From contig NZ_QRVI01000008.1 of NCBI RefSeq assembly GCF_003458715.1, positions 1-64,000 on the forward strand: a stretch of 64,000 nt of DNA, read 5' to 3'. The notes beneath the pieces were generated by a model. The model was not told where the DNA came from. It saw only the letters and a program-made list of their open reading frames with translations, and made no database searches. This stretch comes from Eubacterium sp. AF22-8LB. Lineage in GTDB: Bacteria; Bacillota_I; Bacilli_A; Erysipelotrichales; Erysipelotrichaceae. This document shows, in pieces, positions 41,968-51,091 of this stretch. How positions within the stretch are numbered: position 1 is the first letter of the stretch; every line of letters begins with the position of its first letter. Made by a program: the position numbers and the translations under genes.

Positions 41968-42907
41968 CTAATTCCTCCTTTAAATCCTTCGCCATCTGTT
42001 TCACTTTTGCCAAACGATGCTTCATACCGGATTTTGAAATATCTTCCCCAAATTCATTTTTACACTCTATGCATAATTCGTTTAGGTTCGCTTCTGGATG
42101 CATCTTACGTATTTGCATCGCATGCATGATTTTTTCAGGAATCACAATATTTTTAGAATGCGCTTCTAAAAACTCAATCGCTTCTAATTGTGCCTTTGCC
42201 GCCTTTAAGCTTTTGACTTCATTGGCAACCTCACAATTATCTAAACGTGTGATTTGATTATAAAAATCCCTTTGAATACGAGAATCCTCAAATTCAAACA
42301 AAGCGTTTGATGCATTACATAACCGTAAAAAATCTGCAATCTTGTCTCCCGCTTTGATATAAACTACGTATACGCTTTTTCTTTCAATGACCTTGGCCGG
42401 CAAATAAAAACGTTGCATCAGCTTTTGAACGCTTAATGTCAAGTCTTTTTCCTGACTCGACATCTCTAAATGATAATTACTCGATTTAGGAGAATTAATA
42501 CTTCCACTTGCCAAGAAACATCCTTGCAGATAGGCACGAGCCATTTTTTCAGACCGAACCATTTTCACACTTGGTGTATAGCGTAAACCTGAATCCGTCA
42601 ATATCTGTAGATCCTCTAAGATTTGTTGGGCCTTATCAAATACTTGGATACGATAAATGTTATTTTTCTTCAGCTTCATCTTTTTTAATACAGAAAGACG
42701 AGGATCTACATCATACAATGTTTTCATAATTTGAAAAACATGCTTAGCAATCGTTGCATTCTCCGTTTGAAAAGATAAATACATTCCTTGCCAATTCATA
42801 TGTAAGCTTGCTCGCATTTGAAAAAGGGCACATAATTGTGCCTTCATCATTTGAGCATCGATTTCTTCTTTACAAATTTCTTTTTTGATCTCACTCGTAA
42901 AGGACAA
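41960..42907 (-). CDS. whiA: WhiA-type DNA-binding protein
   Basis: A 315-residue protein with an N-terminal LAGLIDADG-like fold (about 1-195; ARAYLQGCFLASGSINSP) and a C-terminal helix-turn-helix (about 220-315; NLNELCIECKN... SGMKHRLAKVKQMAKDL). It is required for sporulation in Streptomyces and affects division and fatty-acid content in Bacillus. It follows yvcK by 2 nt in the conserved rapZ-yvcK-whiA order. The catalytic residues of homing nucleases are absent in the family. Confidence 0.96.
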   Translation of the reverse strand: MSFTSEIKKEICKEEIDAQMMKAQLCALFQMRASLHMNWQGMYLSFQTENATIAKHVFQIMKTLYDVDPRLSVLKKMKLKKNNIYRIQVFDKAQQILEDLQILTDSGLRYTPSVKMVRSEKMARAYLQGCFLASGSINSPKSSNYHLEMSSQEKDLTLSVQKLMQRFYLPAKVIERKSVYVVYIKAGDKIADFLRLCNASNALFEFEDSRIQRDFYNQITRLDNCEVANEVKSLKAAKAQLEAIEFLEAHSKNIVIPEKIMHAMQIRKMHPEANLNELCIECKNEFGEDISKSGMKHRLAKVKQMAKDLKEELDA

Positions 42908-42909
42908 GT

Positions 42910-43857
42910 CTATACCCCCTTGATCAATTCTTCAACAACTTGTTTCACTGCCATTGGATCATGTCGAATACGTCCTTTAGAATCCAAAGACAACAAATCT
43001 CTTTGTATAATAGCATAGTCTGCCGATTCATTTCCAATACAAATTGGATAACTATTCTGTGCAGCATACATATCTAAAACTTCCTTTGGTAACTTAGATT
43101 TATTCACCACAACTAAATCTACCGGATTTTTAAATGAATGCTTCTCAATAGCACGAATATGATCCTGTACTGTATATCCATCTGTTTCTCCTGGTTGTGA
43201 CATAGCATTACAAAAATATATCTTTTTACATGGATTCTTTTCGATTGCCCTTGAAATATCCTTAATAATTAAATTTGGCATAATCGAAGTATACAAAGAT
43301 CCAATACCATATATAATAAGATCCGCATTTTCAATGGCTTGAATTGCCGGCTTATAAGCATGTACATAATCTTGATAAAAAACATGGTCAATACTGTTAG
43401 ATACAGTAGGAATGTTCTTTTCGCCTCGAACCAATGTTCCATCCTTCATCATGGCATACAAAGTAACAACATCTAGAGTACTCGGTAAAATATTTCCCTT
43501 TACATTTAAGACTCTCGATATAGATTCGATAGCACCCACAAAAGAACCTGTTGTGTTGATCATTGCCAAAAATATCAAATTTCCTAGATTGTGTCCTCCC
43601 ACATCTTCGTTCCCTTCAAAACGATAGTTTAATAAATCTGCAAAAAAACCTTCATCCTCTTCATCAGCCATTGCACATAAAACATGTCGAATATCCCCCA
43701 CAGCAGGTACATTATATATATCACGGATTCTTCCTGTACTTCCACCATCATCCGCAACTGTTACAATAGCCGTTAAGTCAACATCCTCCAAACGCTTCAT
43801 TCCCATCAGCATACTGGATAGTCCGGTTCCACCACCAATTACTACTATCTTTTTCAT
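42910..43857 (-). CDS. yvcK: Gluconeogenesis/morphology factor YvcK (CofD-like)
   Basis: A 315-residue CofD-like protein that binds UDP-sugars and affects cell shape and carbon use in Bacillus and Listeria. VIGGGTGLSSMLMGMK at the start is the nucleotide-binding loop; VTVADDGGSTGRIRD and GHNLGNLIFLAM are family signatures. It overlaps rapZ by 4 nt. The length is normal. Confidence 0.96.
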   Translation of the reverse strand: MKKIVVIGGGTGLSSMLMGMKRLEDVDLTAIVTVADDGGSTGRIRDIYNVPAVGDIRHVLCAMADEEDEGFFADLLNYRFEGNEDVGGHNLGNLIFLAMINTTGSFVGAIESISRVLNVKGNILPSTLDVVTLYAMMKDGTLVRGEKNIPTVSNSIDHVFYQDYVHAYKPAIQAIENADLIIYGIGSLYTSIMPNLIIKDISRAIEKNPCKKIYFCNAMSQPGETDGYTVQDHIRAIEKHSFKNPVDLVVVNKSKLPKEVLDMYAAQNSYPICIGNESADYAIIQRDLLSLDSKGRIRHDPMAVKQVVEELIKGV

Positions 43858-44714
43858 TCTTCATCCACTCCAATGTCACGATGCGATTTAAAACAACGAT
43901 ATGTTTCCTTATACATATCATATAGCCAGTTACAAATCGACACAGAACGATGCTGTCCACCTGTACAGCCAATTGCCACAATCATATGTGATTTATTTTG
44001 TTTCTCATATTGAGAGAAGACAAAGTCACAATAATTTTTTAAATAAACAATAAATTCCTGCGTTTCAGGTTTATCCATAACGTAATCGTAAACTTCTTTT
44101 TGATTTCCTGTTTTGTCACGCAACAAAGGATCATAAAATGGATTTGGCAAAAAGCGAACATCTATAACCATATCTGCATCTAATGGCACACCATGTTTAA
44201 ATCCAAAAGATTGGAAGGTTACTGTAAACACACTTCTTTTTGCACTCTTAAAACGATGTAGTACTCGACTTGCTAAAGCAGAAGTACTCAATTTTGTTGT
44301 GTCAATATGAATTGTATTTTGTGAATTTTCCTGTAAATGATCCAAAAAATCACGTTCTACTTCAATGGCATCTTCTAAAGTTGTAGCCAAATGATTCACA
44401 ATCATCGGATGTTGTCTTCGTGTAAATCGATAACGTAACAACAACTCTTCATCGCTGCAATCTAAAAATAAAATTTGTAGATCCCTATTTATATTTTCAA
44501 AGTAACTAACAAAAGCCTGATAATCAATGGCACTAACACTTAAGGCTACATTTTTATAGTGTGACTCATCTTTTCTTAATAAATCTTCCAAATTATCTAA
44601 TAATTCTTTAGGAAAATTATCCATACAATAATATCCCAAATCTTCAAGTGCATTCATTGCACTCGATTTTCCTGCACCTGACATACCTGTCACAAGAACA
44701 ATTTTATTTTCCAT
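43854..44714 (-). CDS. rapZ: RNase adapter / nucleotide-binding protein RapZ (YvcJ)
   Basis: A 286-residue P-loop protein. Walker A is VTGMSGAGKSSA (residues 8-19), Walker B-like LQILFLDCSDE, and the C-terminal domain has HMIVAIGCTGGQHRSV. In enterobacteria it guides RNase E to glmZ; in Bacillus YvcJ affects competence and its RNA role is unclear. It is the first gene of an eight-gene chain through whiA to the membrane protein at 39745. Confidence 0.96.
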   Translation of the reverse strand: MENKIVLVTGMSGAGKSSAMNALEDLGYYCMDNFPKELLDNLEDLLRKDESHYKNVALSVSAIDYQAFVSYFENINRDLQILFLDCSDEELLLRYRFTRRQHPMIVNHLATTLEDAIEVERDFLDHLQENSQNTIHIDTTKLSTSALASRVLHRFKSAKRSVFTVTFQSFGFKHGVPLDADMVIDVRFLPNPFYDPLLRDKTGNQKEVYDYVMDKPETQEFIVYLKNYCDFVFSQYEKQNKSHMIVAIGCTGGQHRSVSICNWLYDMYKETYRCFKSHRDIGVDEE

Positions 44715-44756
44715 GATCCCACTTCCTTCTTTCTATGATTATACCAATATTTGAAC

Positions 44757-44785
44757 TTGAGTACAATTTTTGACTATCATATAAT
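44757..44785 (+). promoter_or_regulatory. Promoter of the HAD/VanZ unit
   Basis: TTGAGT (44757-44762), 17-nt spacer, TATAAT (44780-44785), then AAGGAGG and the ATG at 44804. Confidence 0.7.
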
Positions 44786-44803
44786 AAATAAGGAGGTACA
44801 CAT

Positions 44804-45325
44804 ATGAAGCCCTGTATATTTCTCGATATTGATGGTGTTATAAACCCTCATCGAAGAAAAAAGTCATACCAATTAGATTATAATTTACCACATATTCTAG
44901 CTAAAGAATTGAATCATCCTAAAATCGCCACACTTAACGCATATCTTGTCAACCAAGTCTATCATTGTTTTTCAAAAGAAAGTATTCAATATATTAAAGA
45001 ACTCACAAAAAAATACGATGCTCAAATTATCATCACTAGCTCTTGGCGACTAGTATATTCATTAGATCAGCTTAAAGCTATGTTTGACATCTTTGATTTA
45101 GGCAAATACATCATAGGAACCACCCCATCCATTTCACCACGAACAAAAGCCATTCAAAATTATTTAAGAGAAAAGCACGTTACTAGCTATGTTATATTAG
45201 ATGATTTTGACATGTCAAACGTATTTGACTATCATTTTATTTATGTTCGAAATGTTTTTATCGAACAAGATTTTAAAAAGGCCGATTATGCCTTGTTCAT
45301 TCAACAAAAGGAGATTTCTCATTGA
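44804..45325 (+). CDS. HAD-fold protein (Swiss-army-knife RNA repair type)
   Basis: A 173-residue HAD protein. Motif I is FLDIDGVINP (both Asp present), motif II is ITSSWR, and motif III/IV ends VILDDFDM. The pattern DIDGV...TSSWR...LDD is that of the HAD_SAK_2 (PF18143) group, some members of which are nucleic-acid end phosphatases. No ligase or kinase domain is attached here. It overlaps the VanZ gene by 4 nt, and AAGGAGG lies 9 nt before the ATG. Confidence 0.75.
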   Translation: MKPCIFLDIDGVINPHRRKKSYQLDYNLPHILAKELNHPKIATLNAYLVNQVYHCFSKESIQYIKELTKKYDAQIIITSSWRLVYSLDQLKAMFDIFDLGKYIIGTTPSISPRTKAIQNYLREKHVTSYVILDDFDMSNVFDYHFIYVRNVFIEQDFKKADYALFIQQKEISH

Positions 45326-45717
45326 AAAAATATATTTTTACTATACTCACTCTTTGTAATATGATGTTAATTTTTTATTTCTCATCCCAAAATGCAGATC
45401 AATCCACTCAAACCAGCGCTTGGTTTTTACAATTCATACCCTTTTCCATGTATACCATTCGTAAGCTTGCGCACTTTACAATTTACGCTCTTTTAGGCTT
45501 TAACACATGCAACATGTACAAAAGCTATGGTATAAAACATTATGCCGTATTTGCCTTGATTACATGTATTCTATATGCAGGTAGCGATGAATGGCATCAA
45601 TCTTTCGTATCCGGTAGAAGTCCACAGATTACAGATGTTGGAATTGATACGTGTGGTGCACTATCCCTAATTTTATTAAACATTGGTTTTATAAAGCTCA
45701 AATTATCCCATAATTAG
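45322..45717 (+). CDS. VanZ-family membrane protein
   Basis: A 131-residue membrane protein with four hydrophobic segments. The VanZ pattern is clear: FYFSSQNADQS near the start, IRKLAHFTIYALLGF, and DEWHQSFVSGRSPQITDVGIDTCGA. VanZ gives low-level teicoplanin resistance in enterococci; most chromosomal homologues have no known role. It must start at a TTG (45322), whose T lies in the stop of the preceding gene (ATTGA); GGAG is 8 nt upstream. Confidence 0.85.
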   Translation: MKKYIFTILTLCNMMLIFYFSSQNADQSTQTSAWFLQFIPFSMYTIRKLAHFTIYALLGFNTCNMYKSYGIKHYAVFALITCILYAGSDEWHQSFVSGRSPQITDVGIDTCGALSLILLNIGFIKLKLSHN

Positions 45718-45725
45718 GCGAAAAA

Positions 45726-45753
45726 TTGACAATTTAGTGTTTTATGCTACGAT
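45726..45753 (+). promoter_or_regulatory. Promoter of the DUF4015 gene
   Basis: TTGACA (45726-45731), 16-nt spacer, TACGAT (45748-45753), 16 nt before the ATG. Confidence 0.6.
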
Positions 45754-45769
45754 TTTAATGGTGATTAAA

Positions 45770-47413
45770 ATGAAAAAGAGTATTTTTTATAAAAAAATAA
45801 TATGCATTTTCTCCATTACCGTAGCTTTTTTATTTTTGTTGTTTACCGCAACCGTCGTGCTACATCCAACACGCTATATCAAGTGTTCAGCAAATACTTT
45901 AACGGTATACAAAACCTATCTTGAAGATGGTGAGGCTGTTGTAGACAAGGTTCAAATTCCTAAAGGAACAAAGGTCAAGGTCTACGAAAAGAAAGATAAG
46001 ACTTCAATTATCGTATACAATAAAAATAAATTCACAGTTAATAATAAAAATTTAACGAAACATTTTGAAGATGCTATACAAACCGATTATGTATATTGTC
46101 GAAGACTTGTTAACCTACGAGAAAGCAAGGGTGGTAAATTAAGTAAGGCTATCGTAAAAAAAGGAGAAAAAATCAAAGTTCTTTCCATCGATCAAAATGA
46201 TTGGGATGAAAAAACAGGAAAAATCAGATGGTATAAGATTTCAAAAAATAATAAATCTTATTATGTGAGTGGAGAGTATGTTGAAACATCAAAAAAACTA
46301 GCCTTAAAAAATTACACAAATAATATTTCCTACTCTACATATTGGGATGACTATTATAAGGATGGATACGCAAAAGATGCTTATATCTCACAAGTGGACT
46401 ATAAGCCTCAAAAGAAACAATCCTATAAAGGTAATGTAATGCCAGATACAGTAAAGGCTATTCATGTTTCTATGAATAATTTTGTTAACAACCAAAGCTA
46501 TATTGAAAATCTAAAAGGAATAAACACCGTCATTGTAGAAGCCAAAAATGATGAGGGTTCCATCTTTTATGACAGTAATGTATGTGATGAGTATCTGTCA
46601 GATCCTGATTTAGCGGTTGGAAATACTGTTGTTTCAAAAAAAGAATTAAAAAAAATAATCAAAAAATATAGAAAGAAGGGTATCTATTGTGTAAGTCGTA
46701 TTGTCGCATTTAAAGATCCTGTGTTTGCAAAAGACAATCCAAAAGAATCTTTGACAGATAAGCACGATAACCTTGTTGTCTACAACAATCAATATTGGCC
46801 AAGCGCTTATTCAAGAAAGGCTTGGATGTATAATGTAGCTATCGCAAAAGAATGTGCTGATCTTGGATTTAATGAAATACAATTTGACTATGTACGTTTC
46901 CCAGATGGAACTGCAACTTCAGAAATCAATCTTGATTTTCATAATACGTATAAAGAAAGTAAAGTGGCTGCTGTTCAAGGATTTTTACAATATGCCAAAG
47001 AAGAATTATCCCCAAAAGGTGTCTATGTTGCAGCAGATATCTTCGCATGGCCAATCGTAGCCTGTGACGATCAAGATATTGGGCAATTCCTTCCTGCTAT
47101 TGCGAATGTAGTTGATGTTGTTTCGCCAATGCCTTATCTAGATCACTTTGCTAAAGGAAGTTTCGGAATTGTCGATCCTGTTCAAGCCCCTTATGATACT
47201 CTAGCTGCTTTCACCAAAATAAGTAATGTTCAATTAAAAGGAATAAAACATGCACCTAAATATAGAACATGGATTCAAGGGTACGACATGACTTCAAGAG
47301 AACTAAAGCAGCAAATCAAAGGTTTAAAAGACAACAAACAACCTGACTATATGGTATGGTTAGTAAGTGGTGACGAAAGCGATATTAATAAAATTAAAAA
47401 TGGGTTTCATTAA
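45770..47413 (+). CDS. Putative glycoside hydrolase (DUF4015) with SH3-like domain
   Basis: A surface protein of about 547 residues. It has an N-terminal membrane anchor (about 8-30), an SH3b-like region (about 100-180; VNLRESKGGKLSKAIVKKGE) and a C-terminal DUF4015 TIM-barrel (about 215-547). The barrel shows VKAIHVSMNN, AKECADLGFNEIQFDYVRFP (with conserved Asp/Arg), YVAADIFAW and VSPMPYLDHF, typical of the PF13200 'putative glycosyl hydrolase' family. The substrate is unproven; a cell-wall or exopolysaccharide target would fit. I prefer the ATG at 45770 after GGTGA. Confidence 0.82.
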   Translation: MKKSIFYKKIICIFSITVAFLFLLFTATVVLHPTRYIKCSANTLTVYKTYLEDGEAVVDKVQIPKGTKVKVYEKKDKTSIIVYNKNKFTVNNKNLTKHFEDAIQTDYVYCRRLVNLRESKGGKLSKAIVKKGEKIKVLSIDQNDWDEKTGKIRWYKISKNNKSYYVSGEYVETSKKLALKNYTNNISYSTYWDDYYKDGYAKDAYISQVDYKPQKKQSYKGNVMPDTVKAIHVSMNNFVNNQSYIENLKGINTVIVEAKNDEGSIFYDSNVCDEYLSDPDLAVGNTVVSKKELKKIIKKYRKKGIYCVSRIVAFKDPVFAKDNPKESLTDKHDNLVVYNNQYWPSAYSRKAWMYNVAIAKECADLGFNEIQFDYVRFPDGTATSEINLDFHNTYKESKVAAVQGFLQYAKEELSPKGVYVAADIFAWPIVACDDQDIGQFLPAIANVVDVVSPMPYLDHFAKGSFGIVDPVQAPYDTLAAFTKISNVQLKGIKHAPKYRTWIQGYDMTSRELKQQIKGLKDNKQPDYMVWLVSGDESDINKIKNGFH

Positions 47414-47430
47414 AACCCATTTTATTTTTT
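47397..47430. terminator. Terminator between the DUF4015 and thioesterase genes
   Basis: AAAATGGGTTT (47397-47407) pairs with AAACCCATTTT (47413-47423), followed by ATTTTTT. The A-run on the other side can serve the convergent thioesterase gene. Confidence 0.85.
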
Positions 47431-47790
47431 ATAAGTTTTAGCCAAGAATTTTTCTGCATCAACCACAAATCGACTGTGTACACCTTTTCCAATTGACTTA
47501 CCATCTTGAAAGGCTTGTACTTCATAATCAATCTTACGTCCATCCACATTAATCATTTTAGCTTCGATTGTAATTGTTGCCCCCAATGGACTTGCCATAT
47601 CATGTGACACATTCATACTAATTCCGACACTTGTTTTTCCCTCTTCTAAGTCAAGACAAAGACAAGCTGCTTCTTCCATCCAAGCAATCATTTGTGGCGT
47701 TGCCAAAACATCTAACGATCCACTTTTCATCACAGAAGCTAAATTTTGTTGTTCAACAACACGTTGAATTCTAATTGTTTTTAATTCCAT
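47422..47790 (-). CDS. FlK-like hot-dog thioesterase
   Basis: A 122-residue hot-dog-fold protein like fluoroacetyl-CoA thioesterase FlK. SGSLDVLATPQMIAWMEEAA is the family's core helix with its active-site Thr/Glu (ATP...MEE), followed by VGISMNVSHDMASPLGATI where His is the third active-site residue. The likely substrate is a short acyl-CoA or acyl compound. It stands alone, with GGAGG before the ATG. Confidence 0.82.
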   Translation of the reverse strand: MELKTIRIQRVVEQQNLASVMKSGSLDVLATPQMIAWMEEAACLCLDLEEGKTSVGISMNVSHDMASPLGATITIEAKMINVDGRKIDYEVQAFQDGKSIGKGVHSRFVVDAEKFLAKTYKK

Positions 47791-47925
47791 GTTCGTTATC
47801 CTCCGTAAATATATTAATCCATAGTTAAAATATTGACAATGTATTTCATCACTTTAAACGATATATGATAAAATATATTATATGGATGCATCAAATATAT
47901 TCCATGATAGAAAGTAGGTCGATGT

Positions 47926-48936
47926 ATGTATTCTAAACAAGAAGAAAACCTAATCCTATATCAAAAAGCAAAACATAAAATCACAATACACCTTATTCTT
48001 TATTTCATATTATTATGTATCTATTTCTTGGCCATGGCCTATCTATTTTCCAGTATGGAATTTTTAAAAGTAGATAATTCAGCATTCAAATCCATGCTAA
48101 TAAAACTAGGAACAGGACAAATTTTATTATATGGCATAACCTTTATTCTTTTATCTGCCGGTAAAAAATGGTTTAAAATCCTATATTGGATTGACGTTGT
48201 GATCAGTCTTTTACTTATTTATTTTCCAGTCAAAATGCTGATGACCAATCTAAGTATGCTCCTTCCCTTCTTTGTTCTAATAGCATGTATGCTGATCAAG
48301 ACTATTGTTCTTTGCCAGATTGGAGGCTATTTAAAACACAATCGCTGGTGTAAGATTTATTATGATCACACAATTGAATTGGACGATGAAGATGATGATT
48401 GGGTAGAAAAACAAACCAAAAATGTAGATTATGAAAAAATCAAAGATAAATATGAAAAAGAATTCGAGGAAAGCGATCAAGAAGATGAATATGTCACTGA
48501 AAAAGCACCAATGACATTACCACAGCTTTCCATTCGACTAGGCATTATCATTTATGGCGAACTAATGTTGTTCCCTATCCTTATTCAAATTTTATCAAAC
48601 TTATTTGAAAGTTTGGATATGCAGAAAGTCTTTGCAACAAAAGACATCTTTATGCTCTGTATTTTCACAGCCTTTATTTGGACGATTCCATTGTTCTATA
48701 TGTACTACAACCAGAAGGCTACAAAAAAGATTATTGCTTGCTGTATGTTAGGTGAAATCATTCGTATCATGCTTTATTTACCAAAGTTTATGGACTATTA
48801 TCAATCAAATGAATATTCTATCCGTGTCTTCATTTTCTTTGTGATTGTAGACATCATTCGAGTAGCCATTTTATTTATCTTCGCAATCCATGTATTGAAA
48901 TCAGAACAAGAATATGCACAAAATCCCAGAGACTAG
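47926..48936 (+). CDS. Hypothetical multi-pass membrane protein
   Basis: An unrecognised 336-residue protein. Four hydrophobic segments (about 20-45, 62-80, 85-102, 108-133) precede a long acidic cytosolic loop (about 150-200; DDEDDDW, EESDQEDEY), and about four more follow (about 205-330). The symmetric four-plus-four pattern with an acidic middle is plain, but no family motif is visible. It is convergent with the histidine kinase gene, overlapping its end by 4 nt. Confidence 0.65.
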   Translation: MYSKQEENLILYQKAKHKITIHLILYFILLCIYFLAMAYLFSSMEFLKVDNSAFKSMLIKLGTGQILLYGITFILLSAGKKWFKILYWIDVVISLLLIYFPVKMLMTNLSMLLPFFVLIACMLIKTIVLCQIGGYLKHNRWCKIYYDHTIELDDEDDDWVEKQTKNVDYEKIKDKYEKEFEESDQEDEYVTEKAPMTLPQLSIRLGIIIYGELMLFPILIQILSNLFESLDMQKVFATKDIFMLCIFTAFIWTIPLFYMYYNQKATKKIIACCMLGEIIRIMLYLPKFMDYYQSNEYSIRVFIFFVIVDIIRVAILFIFAIHVLKSEQEYAQNPRD

Positions 48937-48954
48937 TTCTCTGGGATCTCTTTT
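48923..48954. terminator. Terminator between the membrane protein and the histidine kinase
   Basis: ATCCCAGAGA (48923-48932) pairs with TCTCTGGGAT (48938-48947), then CTCTTTT on the plus strand. Confidence 0.75.
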
Positions 48955-50327
48955 ACAATAATAGGCAGTTCAACCACAATTTTTGTACCAATATTTTCCT
49001 TTGAAGTTAAATGAACCTTACCCTCATAATAATAAACAACATGCTTTACAATCGATAATCCAAGGCCCGTACCTGGAATTGTTTTTGAACGTTGTTTATC
49101 TACACGATAGAATCTTTGGAATATACGTTCTTGGTCTTTTTTAGCAATTCCAATACCCGTATCCTCCACACTAAAATACATGTTCTTTTGATTCTTTTTT
49201 AATTCAATGTCAATACGCCCATTTGATTTATTATACTTAATCGCATTTGAAATCAAATTATAGAAAATACCCTTAATATGATCTAAGCTCGCAAACACAG
49301 TAAAATCTGTCGCATTCACATAAACCTTCAAATCCATTTCCTCAATTTGAGGCTTTAATGTTTCAACAACCGAATCCAATAATTTTTTTACTTGAATATG
49401 CGAATAGGTGACTTGCATCTCTTCAGTTTCTAATTTAGAAATCGTTAAAATATCATTGATTAGCTGTGTCATATGATCACTTTCTTTTAAAACACAATCT
49501 AAACATGTATCAATCTGAGCACTATCCTGAATGGTATGTGAACGAATCAATTCTGTATATCCACGAATGGAAGTAAGTGGTGTTTTCAATTCATGACTAG
49601 CATTGCTGAAGAACTCCTGGCGAACCTTCTTTTCTTTTCCCAATCTTTCCAAATACTTTTTATTTTCCATTGACATATTTGTCAATGCATCTGTAATCTT
49701 ATACAATTCTGGATAATCATATTTATCAAATGATAAAACATCTTCTGATATATTTGTTGAATTGATTGTATTCGTAATATCTTGAAAAGGTTCAACAATT
49801 TCATCCGCCATTCTTTTAGATAAAATAAAAACGACCATAAATGAAATACATATACTAAAAATAAATGGAGCTAATAATATTGAAATGGATTGGCTTAATC
49901 CATCAAATGGCATTGCTAAACGAACAATCGTTTGATTGTCAGATTCATAATCCGCAACATATAAATAAGAGCGTTGCATTGTATCCGAATGACGTATACA
50001 TGTACCTGTATCTTCGGCAATAGCTTGCTTTACTTCCTCACGCTGCAAATGCTTTTCTGTAATCTTTCCTTTATAGTTATCATATAAAACTTTACCATCA
50101 CGCTTAATAATTGTAATTCGAATACCCTCCGATTTAAAAGTATCACCCAAACGAGTCCTATTCAATTCATCAATTTCAAGATTCTTTATCAGTTTAACTG
50201 TATCAAACAAATAGCCTCGATCTTGTGCGATAGATGCTTTATATAAACTAACATAAAGTAATCCAAAACCAAGCGTAAAGGAAATCAAAAAAGTCATTAA
50301 AAAAGAATGAACAATCTTCTTATGCAT
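48933..50327 (-). CDS. PhoR/WalK-like sensor histidine kinase
   Basis: A membrane kinase of about 464 residues. TM1 (about 10-30), an extracellular sensor of some 120 residues, TM2 (about 155-177), a HAMP-like linker, HisKA with FFSNASHELKTPLTSIRGY (His phospho-acceptor) and a HATPase domain with NLISNAIKYN, DTGIGIA and GTGLGLSI. No PAS domain is visible, unlike classic PhoR. I start at the ATG after GGAGATAACG (50327), which overlaps the regulator by 8 nt. The pair is a general PhoPR-type envelope or phosphate sensor; no pst genes are nearby. Confidence 0.9.
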   Translation of the reverse strand: MHKKIVHSFLMTFLISFTLGFGLLYVSLYKASIAQDRGYLFDTVKLIKNLEIDELNRTRLGDTFKSEGIRITIIKRDGKVLYDNYKGKITEKHLQREEVKQAIAEDTGTCIRHSDTMQRSYLYVADYESDNQTIVRLAMPFDGLSQSISILLAPFIFSICISFMVVFILSKRMADEIVEPFQDITNTINSTNISEDVLSFDKYDYPELYKITDALTNMSMENKKYLERLGKEKKVRQEFFSNASHELKTPLTSIRGYTELIRSHTIQDSAQIDTCLDCVLKESDHMTQLINDILTISKLETEEMQVTYSHIQVKKLLDSVVETLKPQIEEMDLKVYVNATDFTVFASLDHIKGIFYNLISNAIKYNKSNGRIDIELKKNQKNMYFSVEDTGIGIAKKDQERIFQRFYRVDKQRSKTIPGTGLGLSIVKHVVYYYEGKVHLTSKENIGTKIVVELPIIVKEIPEN

Positions 50328-51006
50328 CGTTATCTCCAACTACAAAGCGATATCCAACTTGGCGAACCGATTGAATCCAATGTGCATACTCAGATCCCAT
50401 TTTCTTTCGCAATGAATTAATATGTACATCCAATGTTCGACTTTCCCCAATAAAATCGTATCCCCAGATTTGATTGATCAATTCCTCACGAGCTACAGCT
50501 CTTCCTTCATTTTTAGCTAAATATTTCAAAAGCTCAAATTCTTTAAATGTTAATTCAACAGGATGTTCATCAATCGATACCGTTCTTTTATCTAAATCAA
50601 TGCATAAGCCATGAATTTGAATCATACGCTCATCCTTTTTACTTCTTCTTAACAATGATCGAATACGCGCCGCTAGTTCTAACACACTAAATGGTTTTGT
50701 TAGATAGTCATCTGCACCTAGATCCAATCCCATGATTTTATCTAGTTCTTTATCTTTTGCACTTAAAATAATAACTGGTAAATCTTTTAAAGATGCCTTT
50801 GAACGAATAAATTTTAAGATATCATATCCATTCATTCCTGGAAGCATCAAATCTAAAATGGCTAAATCTACTTTGTTGTTTTGCAGATACTCATATGCAT
50901 CCTGCCCATTCTCAAAATCTACTAGCTCATAATTAAAACTAGCCAATGTCAACTTCAATAATTGACGAATATTTTCATCGTCTTCCACAATTAAAACTCG
51001 TTCCAT
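50320..51006 (-). CDS. PhoB/PhoP-like response regulator
   Basis: An OmpR-family regulator of 228 residues. The receiver has IVEDDENI, the phospho-acceptor Asp in AILDLMLPGMNG, and the Lys in DDYLTKPFS. The C-terminal winged helix has LTFKEFELLKYLAKN and SRTLDVHINSLRKKMG. It is co-transcribed with its kinase. Downstream of the gpmI terminator, it has its own unresolved promoter in the 40-nt gap. Confidence 0.92.
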   Translation of the reverse strand: MERVLIVEDDENIRQLLKLTLASFNYELVDFENGQDAYEYLQNNKVDLAILDLMLPGMNGYDILKFIRSKASLKDLPVIILSAKDKELDKIMGLDLGADDYLTKPFSVLELAARIRSLLRRSKKDERMIQIHGLCIDLDKRTVSIDEHPVELTFKEFELLKYLAKNEGRAVAREELINQIWGYDFIGESRTLDVHINSLRKKMGSEYAHWIQSVRQVGYRFVVGDNDA

Positions 51007-51046
51007 AAAATTAACCTCTTTTTGTCATTTTATCACGAACACAAGT

Positions 51047-51080
51047 AAAAAAGGAGTAAAGTTTTTTTAACATTACTCCT
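51047..51080 (-). terminator. Terminator of gpmI
   Basis: AGGAGTAA (51080-51073, minus strand) pairs with TTACTCCT (51059-51052), followed by TTTTTT. Confidence 0.8.
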
Positions 51081-51091
51081 AATAATCTAAA